A DNA stretch of 64,000 nt, taken from positions 1-64,000 of the forward strand of contig DGTJ01000047.1 in the NCBI GenBank assembly GCA_002393725.1, in the 5' to 3' direction. Of the stretch, positions 22,829 through 32,491 are shown piece after piece (position 1 is the stretch's first letter; every line of letters begins with the position of its first letter). Source of the stretch: Prevotella sp. UBA4339. Lineage in GTDB: Bacteria > Bacteroidota > Bacteroidia > Bacteroidales > Bacteroidaceae. Under the pieces are notes generated by a model. The model searched no databases. It was not told where the DNA came from and saw only the letters and a list, made by a program, of their open reading frames with translations. The translations under genes were made by a program, and so were the position numbers.

Positions 22829-25252
22829 CTATATAAATAGTCTTCCTGTCTGGTAAATAAGAGCACTCATAATCCAAGCTGTTGCTGTGGTATATGAAGC
22901 AGCAAATGTTGCCCAGCGCCATGATCCAGTCTCGTTCTTTATGGCGGCGATGGTCGCAATACAGGGGAAATAGAATAATATAAATATAAGGTACGCATAC
23001 GAGGCAAGAGGTGTTATACCTTCTTTTAGCATTCCCTGTCGTAGATGGGTATATTTCTCCGTTTCATCACTAAACTCTTCATCGTCACCGAAAGAATCAT
23101 CTCCCGAATAGAGAACTCCTATTGACGAGGCAACAATCTCTTTGGCTCCAACACCAGCTAACAAGCTAACGTCAAGTTTCCAGTTGAATCCTTGAGGTAT
23201 GAATATCGGCTCTACGAACTTACCCATTTTGCCGATATAGCTCTGTTCCAGCTGCTGCTCACGAGACAGTTCGTCATTATGTGGAAAGTAACCTAAAGCC
23301 CAGACTATCACAGATGCTACAAGGATGATGCCACCCATCTTCTTTAGATATTCTTTTCCTTTCTCCCAGGTATGCCTTATGATGGCTTTGCCTGTTGGCC
23401 AGCGATAAGGTGGGAGTTCCATGACGAAAGGTGTGTCCTCGCCCTTGATGACAAATGTGGAGAATATTTTGCTTACAATTACGGCCATAATTATTCCCAA
23501 TGCATAGAGTGAAAGCATCACCCAAGAACGATAGTGCAATGAGAAGAAAGTGCCAGCTATCATGATATATATAGGCAAACGGGCACTACAGCTCATAAAT
23601 GGAAGTATCATCATAGTTATTATCTTTGATCTGCTACTTTCAATGGTTCGTGTAGCCATAACAGCGGGTACATTACATCCGAATCCCATGATCAGTGGGA
23701 TGAAAGATTTTCCGTGAAGTCCCATCTGGTGCATCAGTTTATCCATGATAAAGGCTGCCCGTGCCATGTAGCCAGAGTCTTCCATCAGTGATATGAAGAA
23801 ATATAGTATCAGGATTTGTGGCAGAAATACTATCACACTGCCCACACCACCTATAACTCCATCAATAATCATTGCCTTAAGTGGACCTTCTGGCATCGTG
23901 GCTCCGATATAGATACCTAACTTGTCTACTACAGTTTCTATCCAGTCCATCGGATACTGGCCAATGGAGAATGTGGTTTGGAACATCACAAATAGAATAA
24001 GGAAGAATATCGGAAAGCCGAAGTACTTGTGTGACAACACTGCATCAATCATATGTGTAGTGCGATAAGTATCTTTCTTGGTACCCGTCTTATAGCCAGC
24101 CTCTCTTAAGGCTCCATTGATGAAGCCATATTTGGCATCCATAATAGCAGTTTCCGAGTCGTTGGCAGTTTCCTCCATAACGCGTGTTGAAGCTTTGTCG
24201 CGCTCTGTAGTGAGGTGCTGGAAGTCAGACATTCGGTTCTCTTCCTTCATGTGGTGACCAAGATAATCGAGCACTTGACTATCATGTTCCAATAGCTTTA
24301 GGGCTAGGTATCGAGTAGAGTAGTGCTGTGTGATATGTTCATCTGTCTTGAGGTACTTCTGGATATGGGCGATACCGTCTTCAATCTCGTGACCATAGTT
24401 GATGTGCAAGTGGCGGGCAGACTTGCTGGCGCCTTCATACACTTGAATAACAGCCTTGAAAAGTTCTTTCACTCCTTTTCCGGTCTTGAATGATGTCGGA
24501 ATCATCGGGATACCGAACAGTCCACTAAGTGTATCAATGTTCACACTGTCACCTCTGCGCTCAAACTCATCATACATGTTCAATGCACATACCATACGTA
24601 AGTTCATGTCTACAAGCTGGGTGGTGAGATACAAGTTGCGCTCAAGGTTAGATGAGTCTATAACATTGATGACCACATCCGGCATTTTCTCAGTCAGATG
24701 CTCTCTGACGTAAAGTTCTTCCGGCGAATAGCAGCTTAGCGAGTATGTGCCAGGCAGGTCTGTCAAGTTGAATTCATATCCGAAGAACGATGCATGGGCT
24801 TCTGTGGCATCTACCGTAACCCCAGAATAATTACCTACATGTCCATGTGCTCCAGAGGCAAAGTTGAATAGGGAAGTCTTTCCGCAATTGGGATTGCCTA
24901 CTAAGGCTACGTTTATGGTACGGTGTTCTTTCTTCGCAATGTGCTGGATAAAATCGTCCTCGTGTAGCTTAAGCTCATTATTTTTTGCAAAAGATTTAAT
25001 TTCGTCTTTTCTCTTACTGTTATCCTCTTTTAAATCCACTACTTCAATCATATCCGCTTCATGATGTCTGAGACTTACCTCATAGCCCATGAGCTTATAC
25101 TTTACAGGATCTTGTAGAGGAGCATTGAGCAGCACCTCTACTTCTTTACCTTTGATGAATCCCATCTCTATGATTCGCTTGCGGAATCCACCATGGCCTA
25201 ATACTTTGACGATAACACCTTTCTCGCCAGTCTTTAAATCTGATAGTTTCAT
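22829..25252 (-). CDS. feoB: Ferrous iron transporter FeoA-FeoB fusion
   Basis: 807 residues from ATG 25252 (MKLSDLKTGEKG). Residues 1 to about 75 are an SH3-like FeoA domain; residues about 113-290 are the FeoB G domain with G1 GNPNCGKT (119-126), DLPGTYSL and NMYDE; the rest is the membrane channel with two Gate-type blocks (SGYMARAAFIMDKLMHQ, GFGCNVPAVMATRTIE). FeoB imports Fe(II) across the inner membrane, and FeoA normally stimulates it; the fusion is usual in Bacteroidetes. The promoter TAACTTTGC lies just upstream. Fur control is likely from the family but no clear site was seen. Confidence 0.96.
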   Translation of the reverse strand: MKLSDLKTGEKGVIVKVLGHGGFRKRIIEMGFIKGKEVEVLLNAPLQDPVKYKLMGYEVSLRHHEADMIEVVDLKEDNSKRKDEIKSFAKNNELKLHEDDFIQHIAKKEHRTINVALVGNPNCGKTSLFNFASGAHGHVGNYSGVTVDATEAHASFFGYEFNLTDLPGTYSLSCYSPEELYVREHLTEKMPDVVINVIDSSNLERNLYLTTQLVDMNLRMVCALNMYDEFERRGDSVNIDTLSGLFGIPMIPTSFKTGKGVKELFKAVIQVYEGASKSARHLHINYGHEIEDGIAHIQKYLKTDEHITQHYSTRYLALKLLEHDSQVLDYLGHHMKEENRMSDFQHLTTERDKASTRVMEETANDSETAIMDAKYGFINGALREAGYKTGTKKDTYRTTHMIDAVLSHKYFGFPIFFLILFVMFQTTFSIGQYPMDWIETVVDKLGIYIGATMPEGPLKAMIIDGVIGGVGSVIVFLPQILILYFFISLMEDSGYMARAAFIMDKLMHQMGLHGKSFIPLIMGFGCNVPAVMATRTIESSRSKIITMMILPFMSCSARLPIYIMIAGTFFSLHYRSWVMLSLYALGIIMAVIVSKIFSTFVIKGEDTPFVMELPPYRWPTGKAIIRHTWEKGKEYLKKMGGIILVASVIVWALGYFPHNDELSREQQLEQSYIGKMGKFVEPIFIPQGFNWKLDVSLLAGVGAKEIVASSIGVLYSGDDSFGDDEEFSDETEKYTHLRQGMLKEGITPLASYAYLIFILFYFPCIATIAAIKNETGSWRWATFAASYTTATAWIMSALIYQTGRLFI

Positions 25253-25259
25253 ATCGCTT

Positions 25260-25268
25260 GCAAAGTTA
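25260..25268 (-). promoter_or_regulatory. Bacteroidetes -7 element for feoAB
   Basis: TAACTTTGC on the minus strand, 8 nt before the feoAB ATG at 25252. The very short distance implies an almost leaderless mRNA or a start slightly further downstream. Confidence 0.65.
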
Positions 25269-25336
25269 CAGAATATTTCCGTGCAACTTGGTTGCAAAGC
25301 CGCATCAAAAGGCTAAAATACCTAAAAGTAGGTATG

Positions 25337-26041
25337 TTAGCCTTCTGTCTCGAAGTATATTTCTAGTTCTGCTTTGGCACTTCCTTCAGTATTTGGAAGG
25401 TCACGGATAATCTGACCTTTTTCTAGCAGTGCAATGCGTGTTGAGATATCTATCGTGTGAGCGAGATTATGACTAGATATCAGCAGTGTAGCATTATTTT
25501 GCTGGGCATAGTCGATGAGAACATGCTTAAGAACGTTCTGTGACGATGGGTCGAGGAAATTGAAAGGCTCGTCTAGAATCACCAGCTTAGGTCTCATGAA
25601 AAGAGCTGAAATGATGCCGACCTTCTGCTTGTTACCAGCAGAGAGATTTCTGATTAGTTTTTTTTGCCCGAAAATCTCTCCTCCTGCCAGTCGCTCAAAA
25701 ATCCTCAGACGTTCATCTACCTGTTCCTGAGAAATGTTGTTGATTTTGCCCAAGAAAGCAAAATATTCTTCAGGGGTGAGGAAGTCGATAAGGAAACCGT
25801 CGTCGATATATGCTCCTGTATAGTCTTTCCACTCTTCACTTTCTGCGGGATTGATACCATCGATGATTATTGTTCCTTCATCAGGCTTTAGTAAATCTAG
25901 AATCATTCTGAACAATGTGGTCTTGCCCGCACCATTGTTTCCTACGAGTCCAAGTATATCTCCATCTTTGATGGTGAATTCCGGAATATTACTGGCTACT
26001 GTCTCACCAAACTGTTTCTTCAGCCCATTTATGGCAATCAT
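25337..26041 (-). CDS. ABC transporter ATP-binding protein
   Basis: 234 residues, single ABC domain: Walker A GLVGNNGAGKTTLF (about 32-45), signature LSAGNKQKVGIISALF, Walker B LVILDEPFNFLD, switch His in SSHNLAH. It resembles the ATPases of ABC-2 type exporters. No permease gene is adjacent: secA lies upstream (32 nt) and feoAB downstream, each with its own promoter. The partner must be encoded elsewhere or the gene is an orphan. The substrate cannot be told. Confidence 0.88.
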   Translation of the reverse strand: MIAINGLKKQFGETVASNIPEFTIKDGDILGLVGNNGAGKTTLFRMILDLLKPDEGTIIIDGINPAESEEWKDYTGAYIDDGFLIDFLTPEEYFAFLGKINNISQEQVDERLRIFERLAGGEIFGQKKLIRNLSAGNKQKVGIISALFMRPKLVILDEPFNFLDPSSQNVLKHVLIDYAQQNNATLLISSHNLAHTIDISTRIALLEKGQIIRDLPNTEGSAKAELEIYFETEG

Positions 26042-26073
26042 AATTCCTAAATTCTAATTTCTAAATAAATGTC

Positions 26074-29000
26074 TTATACAATTCCCTTACCGTGACAGTT
26101 CTTGAACTTCTTTCCAGAACCACAAGGGCATGGATCGTTTCTTCCGGGCAGCTTATCCTTTATGATTGGTGTGCGAGGCTGTTGTGCTCGTGTGTCATGC
26201 TGGGCTGCAGCCTGCTGGTTCTTGTCTACAAGCTGTTCCTCGCCAATCTGTTGCTTCGATTCTGTATACTGCTGTCTCTGAGTATGCTGCTCGGGGGCAG
26301 CCTCCTGTACCTGTTGCATCTCGGGAATCTGTGCACGGGTGAGAATACTGCATATACGGTTATACATCTCATTTATCATGGCATCCCATACCTTCGCACT
26401 CTCAAGTTTGAAGATTAGCAATGGGTCTTTCTGCTCATATGATGCATTCTGTACTGAGTGTTTCAGTTCGTCTAACTGGCGGAGGTTTTCCTTCCAAGAG
26501 TCATCGATGATATGCAGTAATATACTTTTCTCAAATTCCTTAACAACACTCTTCGATTCTGTCTCGTATGCCTCTTTTAGGTTACACGGGATGTTATACA
26601 TCCTTCTGCCATCAGTGATTGGTACCATGATACGCTCGTACATGTGCCCCTGATTCTCATATACTTGACTGATAATAGGCTGTGCAACACTTTGAATGCG
26701 CTCTGTTCTGCGGTTGAAGTTGCTGATAGCTGCTTGAAATGCTTCCTCTGTCAAATCTTCACGGTTCTTGTTGATATATTCATCCTCGGTGAAAGGAATC
26801 TCCATAGAGAGTATATGCAGGAACTCTTCTTTCACTCCTTGATAGTCGCCAGAGTTCTCGATGATATTGACTACTCGGTCCCAGATAATGTTTGAGATAT
26901 CCATTCCAATACGTTCTCCCATAAGTGCATGACGACGCTTTTCGTAAATAACAGTACGCTGTTTGTTCATAACATCGTCATATTCTATAAGGCGCTTACG
27001 GATACCGAAATTGTTCTCTTCTACTTTCTTCTGGGCTCTTTCAATGCTCTTTGAAATCATTGGGCTCTCAATCATTTCTCCCTCCTTGAATCCCAGACGG
27101 TCCATTACTGAGGCAATGCGCTCTGAAGCAAAAAGTCGCATCAATTTGTCTTCGAGTGAAACATAGAAAACAGAACTACCCGGGTCTCCCTGACGTCCTG
27201 CACGACCTCTCAACTGTCTGTCTACTCGGCGGCTCTCATGTCTCTCTGTACCTATAATAGCAAGACCTCCAGCAGCCTTTACTTCAGGCGAGAGCTTGAT
27301 GTCGGTACCACGACCAGCCATGTTGGTGGCGATTGTTACAGCTCCCTTTCCATTTGTGCTCTGACCAGCGAGAGCAACGATGTCTGCCTCCTTTTGGTGA
27401 AGTTTTGCATTGAGGACCTGGTGCGGTATTCCTTCTCTTTTGCCTGTCTCGGGGTTGACATACATGTCAAGCATGCGGCTGAGCAGTTCTGAGATTTCCA
27501 CTGATGTTGTTCCAATCAGGGTAGGACGCCCCGCATCGCGCATCCTTACGATCTCGTCAATGACTGCCTTGTACTTCTCTCGGGCCGTTTTATATACTCG
27601 GTCATCCTGGTCATTTCGGATGACGGGTCTGTTTGTTGGAATTTCAACAACGTCTAGTTTGTAGATATCCCAAAACTCTCCAGCCTCGGTAGATGCCGTA
27701 CCTGTCATACCTGCCAACTTATGGTACATACGGAAATAATTCTGCAAGGTTATTGTAGCGAAGGTCTGTGTTGCAGCTTCAACCTTTACATGCTCCTTGG
27801 CCTCTACAGCTTGGTGAAGACCGTCACTCCATCTGCGACCTTCCATGATACGACCAGTTTGCTCATCTACGATCTTTACCTCTCCGTCGATAACTACGTA
27901 CTCATCGTCCTTGTTGAACATACAATATGCCTTCAGTAATTGCTGAAGGGTGTGTACTCTCTCACTCTGCACTGCATAGTGATTCATCATCTCATCTTTC
28001 TTGTCAAGGCGTTCCTGATCAGTCATGCCAGTCTCTGCTTCCAGTGCGGAGAGCTCAGATGTGATGTCAGGTAGTACGAACAGCTCTGCATCGTTGACCT
28101 GCTTGGCAAGCCATGCAGTTCCCTTATCAGTAAGATCACAGGAGTTAAGTTTCTCGTCAACAACGAAGTAAAGGGGCTCAACAGCCTCAGGCATTCTCCT
28201 GTTGTTGTTCTCCATATATATTTCCTCGGTCTTTAGCATTCCTGCCTTGATACCTTCCTCAGAGAGATACTTGATAAGCGGTTTGTTCTTTGGCAGGGCC
28301 TTGTGAGAACGATATAGTGATAGGAATCCTGCATCGAGTTTCTCTTGGCCTTCTTTCTTGTTGCCGGCCTCGATGAGACTGTTTCCCTCGGTTATAAGGC
28401 TTTTTGCCTCTGCAAGATACTGTGTTGCCAACTGTCTCTGGACTCCAACCAGTCGTTCTACCAGGGGTTGGTACTCTTCGAACATCTGGTCGTCACCTTT
28501 GGGAATAGGTCCTGAGATAATCAGTGGCGTACGTGCATCGTCAATCAATACTGAGTCCACCTCATCTACGATTGCATAGTTGTGTGAGCGCTGCACGAGG
28601 TCCTGTGGCGAGATGGCCATGTTGTCACGAAGGTAGTCGAAACCGAACTCATTGTTCGTTCCGAAGGTGATGTCTGCCTGATATGCCTTTCTGCGGGCTT
28701 CTGAATTAGGCTGATGCTTATCAATACAGTCAACACTAAGTCCATGGAACATATACAGGGGTCCCATCCACTCTGAGTCACGCTTGGCCAGGTAGTCGTT
28801 CACGGTTACTACATGTACTCCATTGCCTGTCAACGCATTTAGGAATACTGGCAAAGTGGCTACAAGGGTCTTACCTTCACCGGTTGCCATTTCTGCTATC
28901 TTTCCTTGATGTAGCACAACACCACCGAACAACTGTACGTCATAGTGTATCATCTCCCATTTCAAATCGTTACCTCCTGCTGTCCAGTGGTTATGGTAGA

Positions 29001-29463
29001 TAGCCTTGTCACCGTCGATGGTTATGAAGTCTTTTCTTGGGTCTGCTGCCAGTTCACGGTCGAAGTCTGTGGCTGTCACGATGGTTTCCTCATTCTCGGC
29101 AAACCTTCTGGCTGTCTCCTTGACGATTGCGAATACCTCTGGCATTACCTCGTCGAGAGCCTTTTCATAGATGTCCAGCACTTCCTTCTCTATCTTGTCA
29201 ATCTGTGCGAAAATGTCTGCACGTTCATCGATAGGTGTATCTTCTATCTTTGCCTTCAACTCGGCAATGTGATTCTTCTGCTCTGTAGCAGAACTCTGTA
29301 CTTGATGTTGCAACTCCTTAGTGCGCTGACGGAGGGCGTCATTATCCAGTGCCTCTACCTTGGGTGATACGGCCTTAACCTTCTCCACCAGTGGCTGGAT
29401 GAGTTTCATGTCTCTAGAACTCTTGTCACCGAACAATGACTTCAAAATCTTATTAAAATTCAT
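26074..29463 (-). CDS. secA: Preprotein translocase ATPase SecA
   Basis: 1129 residues, longer than the E. coli protein, as in other Bacteroidetes owing to insertions in the first third. DEAD motor: [14 protein letters not shown] (193 on), [19 protein letters not shown], later [12 protein letters not shown]. The C-terminus ends in the zinc-binding [20 protein letters not shown] that contacts SecB or ribosomes. SecA drives protein export through SecYEG. Own promoter at 29513. The ABC ATPase 32 nt downstream may be co-transcribed. Confidence 0.98.
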   Translation of the reverse strand: MNFNKILKSLFGDKSSRDMKLIQPLVEKVKAVSPKVEALDNDALRQRTKELQHQVQSSATEQKNHIAELKAKIEDTPIDERADIFAQIDKIEKEVLDIYEKALDEVMPEVFAIVKETARRFAENEETIVTATDFDRELAADPRKDFITIDGDKAIYHNHWTAGGNDLKWEMIHYDVQLFGGVVLHQGKIAEMATGEGKTLVATLPVFLNALTGNGVHVVTVNDYLAKRDSEWMGPLYMFHGLSVDCIDKHQPNSEARRKAYQADITFGTNNEFGFDYLRDNMAISPQDLVQRSHNYAIVDEVDSVLIDDARTPLIISGPIPKGDDQMFEEYQPLVERLVGVQRQLATQYLAEAKSLITEGNSLIEAGNKKEGQEKLDAGFLSLYRSHKALPKNKPLIKYLSEEGIKAGMLKTEEIYMENNNRRMPEAVEPLYFVVDEKLNSCDLTDKGTAWLAKQVNDAELFVLPDITSELSALEAETGMTDQERLDKKDEMMNHYAVQSERVHTLQQLLKAYCMFNKDDEYVVIDGEVKIVDEQTGRIMEGRRWSDGLHQAVEAKEHVKVEAATQTFATITLQNYFRMYHKLAGMTGTASTEAGEFWDIYKLDVVEIPTNRPVIRNDQDDRVYKTAREKYKAVIDEIVRMRDAGRPTLIGTTSVEISELLSRMLDMYVNPETGKREGIPHQVLNAKLHQKEADIVALAGQSTNGKGAVTIATNMAGRGTDIKLSPEVKAAGGLAIIGTERHESRRVDRQLRGRAGRQGDPGSSVFYVSLEDKLMRLFASERIASVMDRLGFKEGEMIESPMISKSIERAQKKVEENNFGIRKRLIEYDDVMNKQRTVIYEKRRHALMGERIGMDISNIIWDRVVNIIENSGDYQGVKEEFLHILSMEIPFTEDEYINKNREDLTEEAFQAAISNFNRRTERIQSVAQPIISQVYENQGHMYERIMVPITDGRRMYNIPCNLKEAYETESKSVVKEFEKSILLHIIDDSWKENLRQLDELKHSVQNASYEQKDPLLIFKLESAKVWDAMINEMYNRICSILTRAQIPEMQQVQEAAPEQHTQRQQYTESKQQIGEEQLVDKNQQAAAQHDTRAQQPRTPIIKDKLPGRNDPCPCGSGKKFKNCHGKGIV

Positions 29464-29512
29464 ATTCTTATTTTTATTGTTTCACTTTTTTATTGCATTT
29501 GCAAAAACGTCT

Positions 29513-29521
29513 GCAAAGGTA
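29513..29521 (-). promoter_or_regulatory. Bacteroidetes -7 element for secA
   Basis: TACCTTTGC on the minus strand, 50 nt before the secA start. Confidence 0.75.
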
Positions 29522-29594
29522 CAAATAATATTTGTATTTGCCAAATTTCCCTGATAAAATCAGAGTGAGCCTGTTCAAATCGGCATAATTGTAG

Positions 29595-31157
29595 CTAAAA
29601 CAGAGGCTCTGTCGAACATGCATTGGGAGCCCTGATGCGGATAGCCTTTGCAATAGTTGGTGCAATACGGTCTGTTGTTACAGCTGTTTTTATCTTGTCT
29701 GCACTGACACCAGCTCCGAAGAAGATGATCGGAAACTGTGTGTATGAGGCCCTGGAAAGATGGCTCTCTTGAGTGCTCTCATTTAGTATCCTCCAACCGG
29801 GGGATACTTCAATCATTATGTCTCCATTGTGTTCTGGATGGAAGCTATTTCTTACTTTCTCTATCTGTGGATTGCTGCTGCTGAGCAGTTGTAGTGCTGT
29901 ATACACATTCCTCACTCCCTCGAGCTGAGAGATGAACTCCTGGGCTCTCTGGCCAGCATCGGTAAGACTAATCCTCTTGCTCTCAAGCTGTTTATGGTTA
30001 AAGTATATCTGGTTGCTGAACGATGTCTCCACATACCTTCCTTGTCCCCAGATTGCACCGAAGTACATGTTGAGGAGATTGGCTGTCCGCTCCATATAGA
30101 AGGTCCCTGATGGAATACGGTATTTCTCGTAGTCGGAGTCGTCATCATCGCTGTAGCCAGTGCTTGTGAGGACGAAAAGAATATGTTCTGCACCCAGTTT
30201 GCTCTGAAGATTTTTTATTAGCTTTGCTATTTCCCTGTCAATTCTGACGTATGTGTCCTGTAGCTCTAACTGACATTCTGACACAGGCTTGTGGTCGAAT
30301 GTGCCGGCGTAATAGGTTATACACAAAAGGTCTGTCACCCTGTCAAATCCCATAGAATTGCTTGTGATGCATTTCAGTGCAGTTTCTGTGACATCCTCAT
30401 TGATAAGGCCTGAAGCCTGATACTCGATGAATTTTCTTTCGCCTTTGAAGGCGTGTTTGAATGGTTGCTGTCCTCCTGCGTGCTGATAGTAGTTGAATGT
30501 GCCTGCAAGTTCAATTACGGGTTCCCAAAATGTTTTTTTTATGTTGGATGATGGCGAGCGTAAATTGTTGTGAACCAGTAGCCATTGAGGTAGTGCGCTA
30601 AAGTAATAAGTACTGCTTCCCCATTGGCCTGTCTGCGTATCCATCCAAATGGCTCCGTCAGCGGCATGACCACCTGAAAGAATTGCTGCATCCTGTTGTG
30701 GCGCGATAGCGAAAATTTTGGCTAATCCTCTGGTTGCAGCTTTGAGTTCATCGCCTAAAGTCGATACCTGTATTTGAGCAGGCGAGGGGAGAGATTGTTG
30801 CTTGGGGTCTTCTGTGCAACTGGCGGGTCGCAAGCTTTCTTTGTTCAGCCATCTGCTACCGTTTATTCCGTGATAATAGGGAGAAACCCCAGTGATGACT
30901 GACGTAATGGCAGAGGCTCTGTCCATGCCTGTGAAGGGGTAGTAGGCATTCTCGTATACCAATCCCTCATTGAGTAGTTTTTTGAAACCATCCTGGCAGT
31001 AAAGAGGGGAGAAAGCCTCGAGATAGTCTGTCCTCAACTGGTCTATAGTGATGTTAACTACTAGTCTCGGGGCATACTGTATCTTCTCCTGTCCAGAAGC
31101 ATTTGTATATATGCCCAGCATGGCCATTATAGTTATATATATGTATCTGTTCTGCAT
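29595..31157 (-). CDS. Alkaline-phosphatase-superfamily protein, catalytic residues lost
   Basis: 520 residues with an N-terminal signal peptide (MQNRYIYITIMAMLGIYTNA). It aligns by eye with PafA-type phosphatases: LVVNITIDQLRTDYLEAF keeps the first metal Asp (39), and DGFKKLLNEGLVYENAYYPFTG precedes the nucleophile region. There the nucleophile Thr is replaced by Arg80 and the following His by Ile. The metal-binding Asp-His pair of TADH is Ser-Thr (332-333) in LTSTGYS, and the last ligand His is Gln before FPIIFFG. It therefore looks like a periplasmic pseudo-phosphatase. The stop codon of the upstream Lnb-like gene overlaps its ATG, so the two are coupled. Confidence 0.82.
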   Translation of the reverse strand: MQNRYIYITIMAMLGIYTNASGQEKIQYAPRLVVNITIDQLRTDYLEAFSPLYCQDGFKKLLNEGLVYENAYYPFTGMDRASAITSVITGVSPYYHGINGSRWLNKESLRPASCTEDPKQQSLPSPAQIQVSTLGDELKAATRGLAKIFAIAPQQDAAILSGGHAADGAIWMDTQTGQWGSSTYYFSALPQWLLVHNNLRSPSSNIKKTFWEPVIELAGTFNYYQHAGGQQPFKHAFKGERKFIEYQASGLINEDVTETALKCITSNSMGFDRVTDLLCITYYAGTFDHKPVSECQLELQDTYVRIDREIAKLIKNLQSKLGAEHILFVLTSTGYSDDDDSDYEKYRIPSGTFYMERTANLLNMYFGAIWGQGRYVETSFSNQIYFNHKQLESKRISLTDAGQRAQEFISQLEGVRNVYTALQLLSSSNPQIEKVRNSFHPEHNGDIMIEVSPGWRILNESTQESHLSRASYTQFPIIFFGAGVSADKIKTAVTTDRIAPTIAKAIRIRAPNACSTEPLF

Positions 31158-32371
31158 TATTGAATTTTTTGTTTCTTACTCCATATCCCTGTTATTCTAC
31201 TCAGCAAACATAGTGCCAATCCCCATAGCCCCTCTGGATAGGACTGCCAGATTCCTCCGATTGTATAGAGTATAAGTAGGACGACTAGCAGTTTCCACCA
31301 TGTATTGCGATGTTTGATTACCGATGGGATGAAAAAGATCGGTAAAGGGTTGAACAATAAAATGTTTAGATTAAGCGATGTTGTTGGGTGCTGTGAGAAG
31401 ATCATCACTGTGAGCACTATTCCGATAGCGCTTTGCACCAACATGAGTGTTACGTCCCACCACACAAACCTCTTCTTCTGCTTCCATTCTACGAATAGTA
31501 TACAAAGTGCTATCAGCACGAGGATTATTGCAGTCTCTGTTGGTGAGAGTATCCAGTCTGGTTCTATTATCTGAACTCCTGGGAGGGCAATGTTTCTTTG
31601 CTCCTTTACTAGTGGTCTGTATTCTCCGTTAACATAGATCTGGGCCAGTGCCATATCTTGCATGAGATTCAATGGCAAGAACTCCTGTTCTGTTCGCGTA
31701 GTCTTAAAGTCTGCCTTGAGGCCCAAAAGGATATCGTTGCCAAACCGAGACCAATCGTGGTTACGATTACATTCTCTTACCATATCCCTGAAACTTGGTG
31801 TGTAGTCTTCTCTGTCAGGCCATTCTATCTTTCCATTCACGTTACTCTCGATAATGTCTCTAGGCCTTGTAGAACAGTTGTCATAAAAAAAGTTGTACCT
31901 GTATACCTTGTTTTCTTGTCTAAGGTTGTCTGCCAGTGCTTTTTTCAGACTGTGTTTCTCTTCGTTGGTCAAGCTGATTACCTGCTCAGTTATGGAACAT
32001 CCCCAGCGTTTATAGTAAGGAACAAACCGCTCGAAGGGAATGACTCCGAGCTCATAGTCAGTCAGCCCAAATACGAACCTCAGTACAAAGTATGGCTTCT
32101 TGAAGTCAAACAACCCCCAGTTGAATACAAGGTCTTGTCCTGCAGTAAGTCCTTCATTATGCAGGTCATGCCATCTTAGGGCAGAGTGTCCATACAGGCT
32201 GTAGATTTCTTCATGAGGTGAACATGTGATAAGACTGACCTCAATTGAGTCCATTGGGTCGATTTTGCTAATTATACTATCTTGATCTACTGTAACCTCC
32301 AATGGCATATTTTGTGCCCATGATGAGTGTAACCCACTGAAAATCAGTAGGATGAGCGTTAAAATTCGCAC
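31157..32371 (-). CDS. Lnb-like lipoprotein N-acyltransferase (DUF4105)
   Basis: About 404 residues if it starts at GTG 32371, which leaves about 25 nt after the predicted start of transcription; GTG 32398 is the alternative. Signal sequence RILTLILLIFSGLHSSWAQ, then a periplasmic domain with SLYGHSALRWHD and NFFYDNCSTRPRDIIE, the conserved His and Cys of the Lnb/DUF4105 papain-like fold, then about four hydrophobic C-terminal helices. Lnb adds the third acyl chain to lipoproteins in Bacteroides. Substrate preference cannot be read from the sequence, and Bacteroidetes often have paralogues. It overlaps the pseudo-phosphatase gene. Confidence 0.8.
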   Translation of the reverse strand: MRILTLILLIFSGLHSSWAQNMPLEVTVDQDSIISKIDPMDSIEVSLITCSPHEEIYSLYGHSALRWHDLHNEGLTAGQDLVFNWGLFDFKKPYFVLRFVFGLTDYELGVIPFERFVPYYKRWGCSITEQVISLTNEEKHSLKKALADNLRQENKVYRYNFFYDNCSTRPRDIIESNVNGKIEWPDREDYTPSFRDMVRECNRNHDWSRFGNDILLGLKADFKTTRTEQEFLPLNLMQDMALAQIYVNGEYRPLVKEQRNIALPGVQIIEPDWILSPTETAIILVLIALCILFVEWKQKKRFVWWDVTLMLVQSAIGIVLTVMIFSQHPTTSLNLNILLFNPLPIFFIPSVIKHRNTWWKLLVVLLILYTIGGIWQSYPEGLWGLALCLLSRITGIWSKKQKIQ

Positions 32372-32401
32372 TTTTAAGACTTTTTCTAAATGTTTCACGA
32401 T

Positions 32402-32410
32402 GCAAAAATA
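32402..32410 (-). promoter_or_regulatory. Bacteroidetes -7 element
   Basis: TATTTTTGC on the minus strand. It sets the start of the Lnb-like gene at a GTG, since ATGs further upstream (32500) would precede the promoter. Confidence 0.6.
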
Positions 32411-32455
32411 ACTTATATTTTCGAAGAAAAAGCCATTATTTCCGTTTTTTTTCAA

Positions 32456-32464
32456 TAATTTTGC
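32456..32464 (+). promoter_or_regulatory. Bacteroidetes -7 element
   Basis: TAATTTTGC, 27 nt before the outer-membrane barrel gene; divergent from the element at 32402. Confidence 0.7.
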
Positions 32465-32491
32465 ACCCTGAAATAAAAAGTTAATTATCGA

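Noticed and set aside
25252..25297. Longer FeoAB start with 15 extra N-terminal residues
   Set aside because: The extension overlaps the promoter at 25260-25268 and precedes the clear FeoA start MKLSDLKTG.
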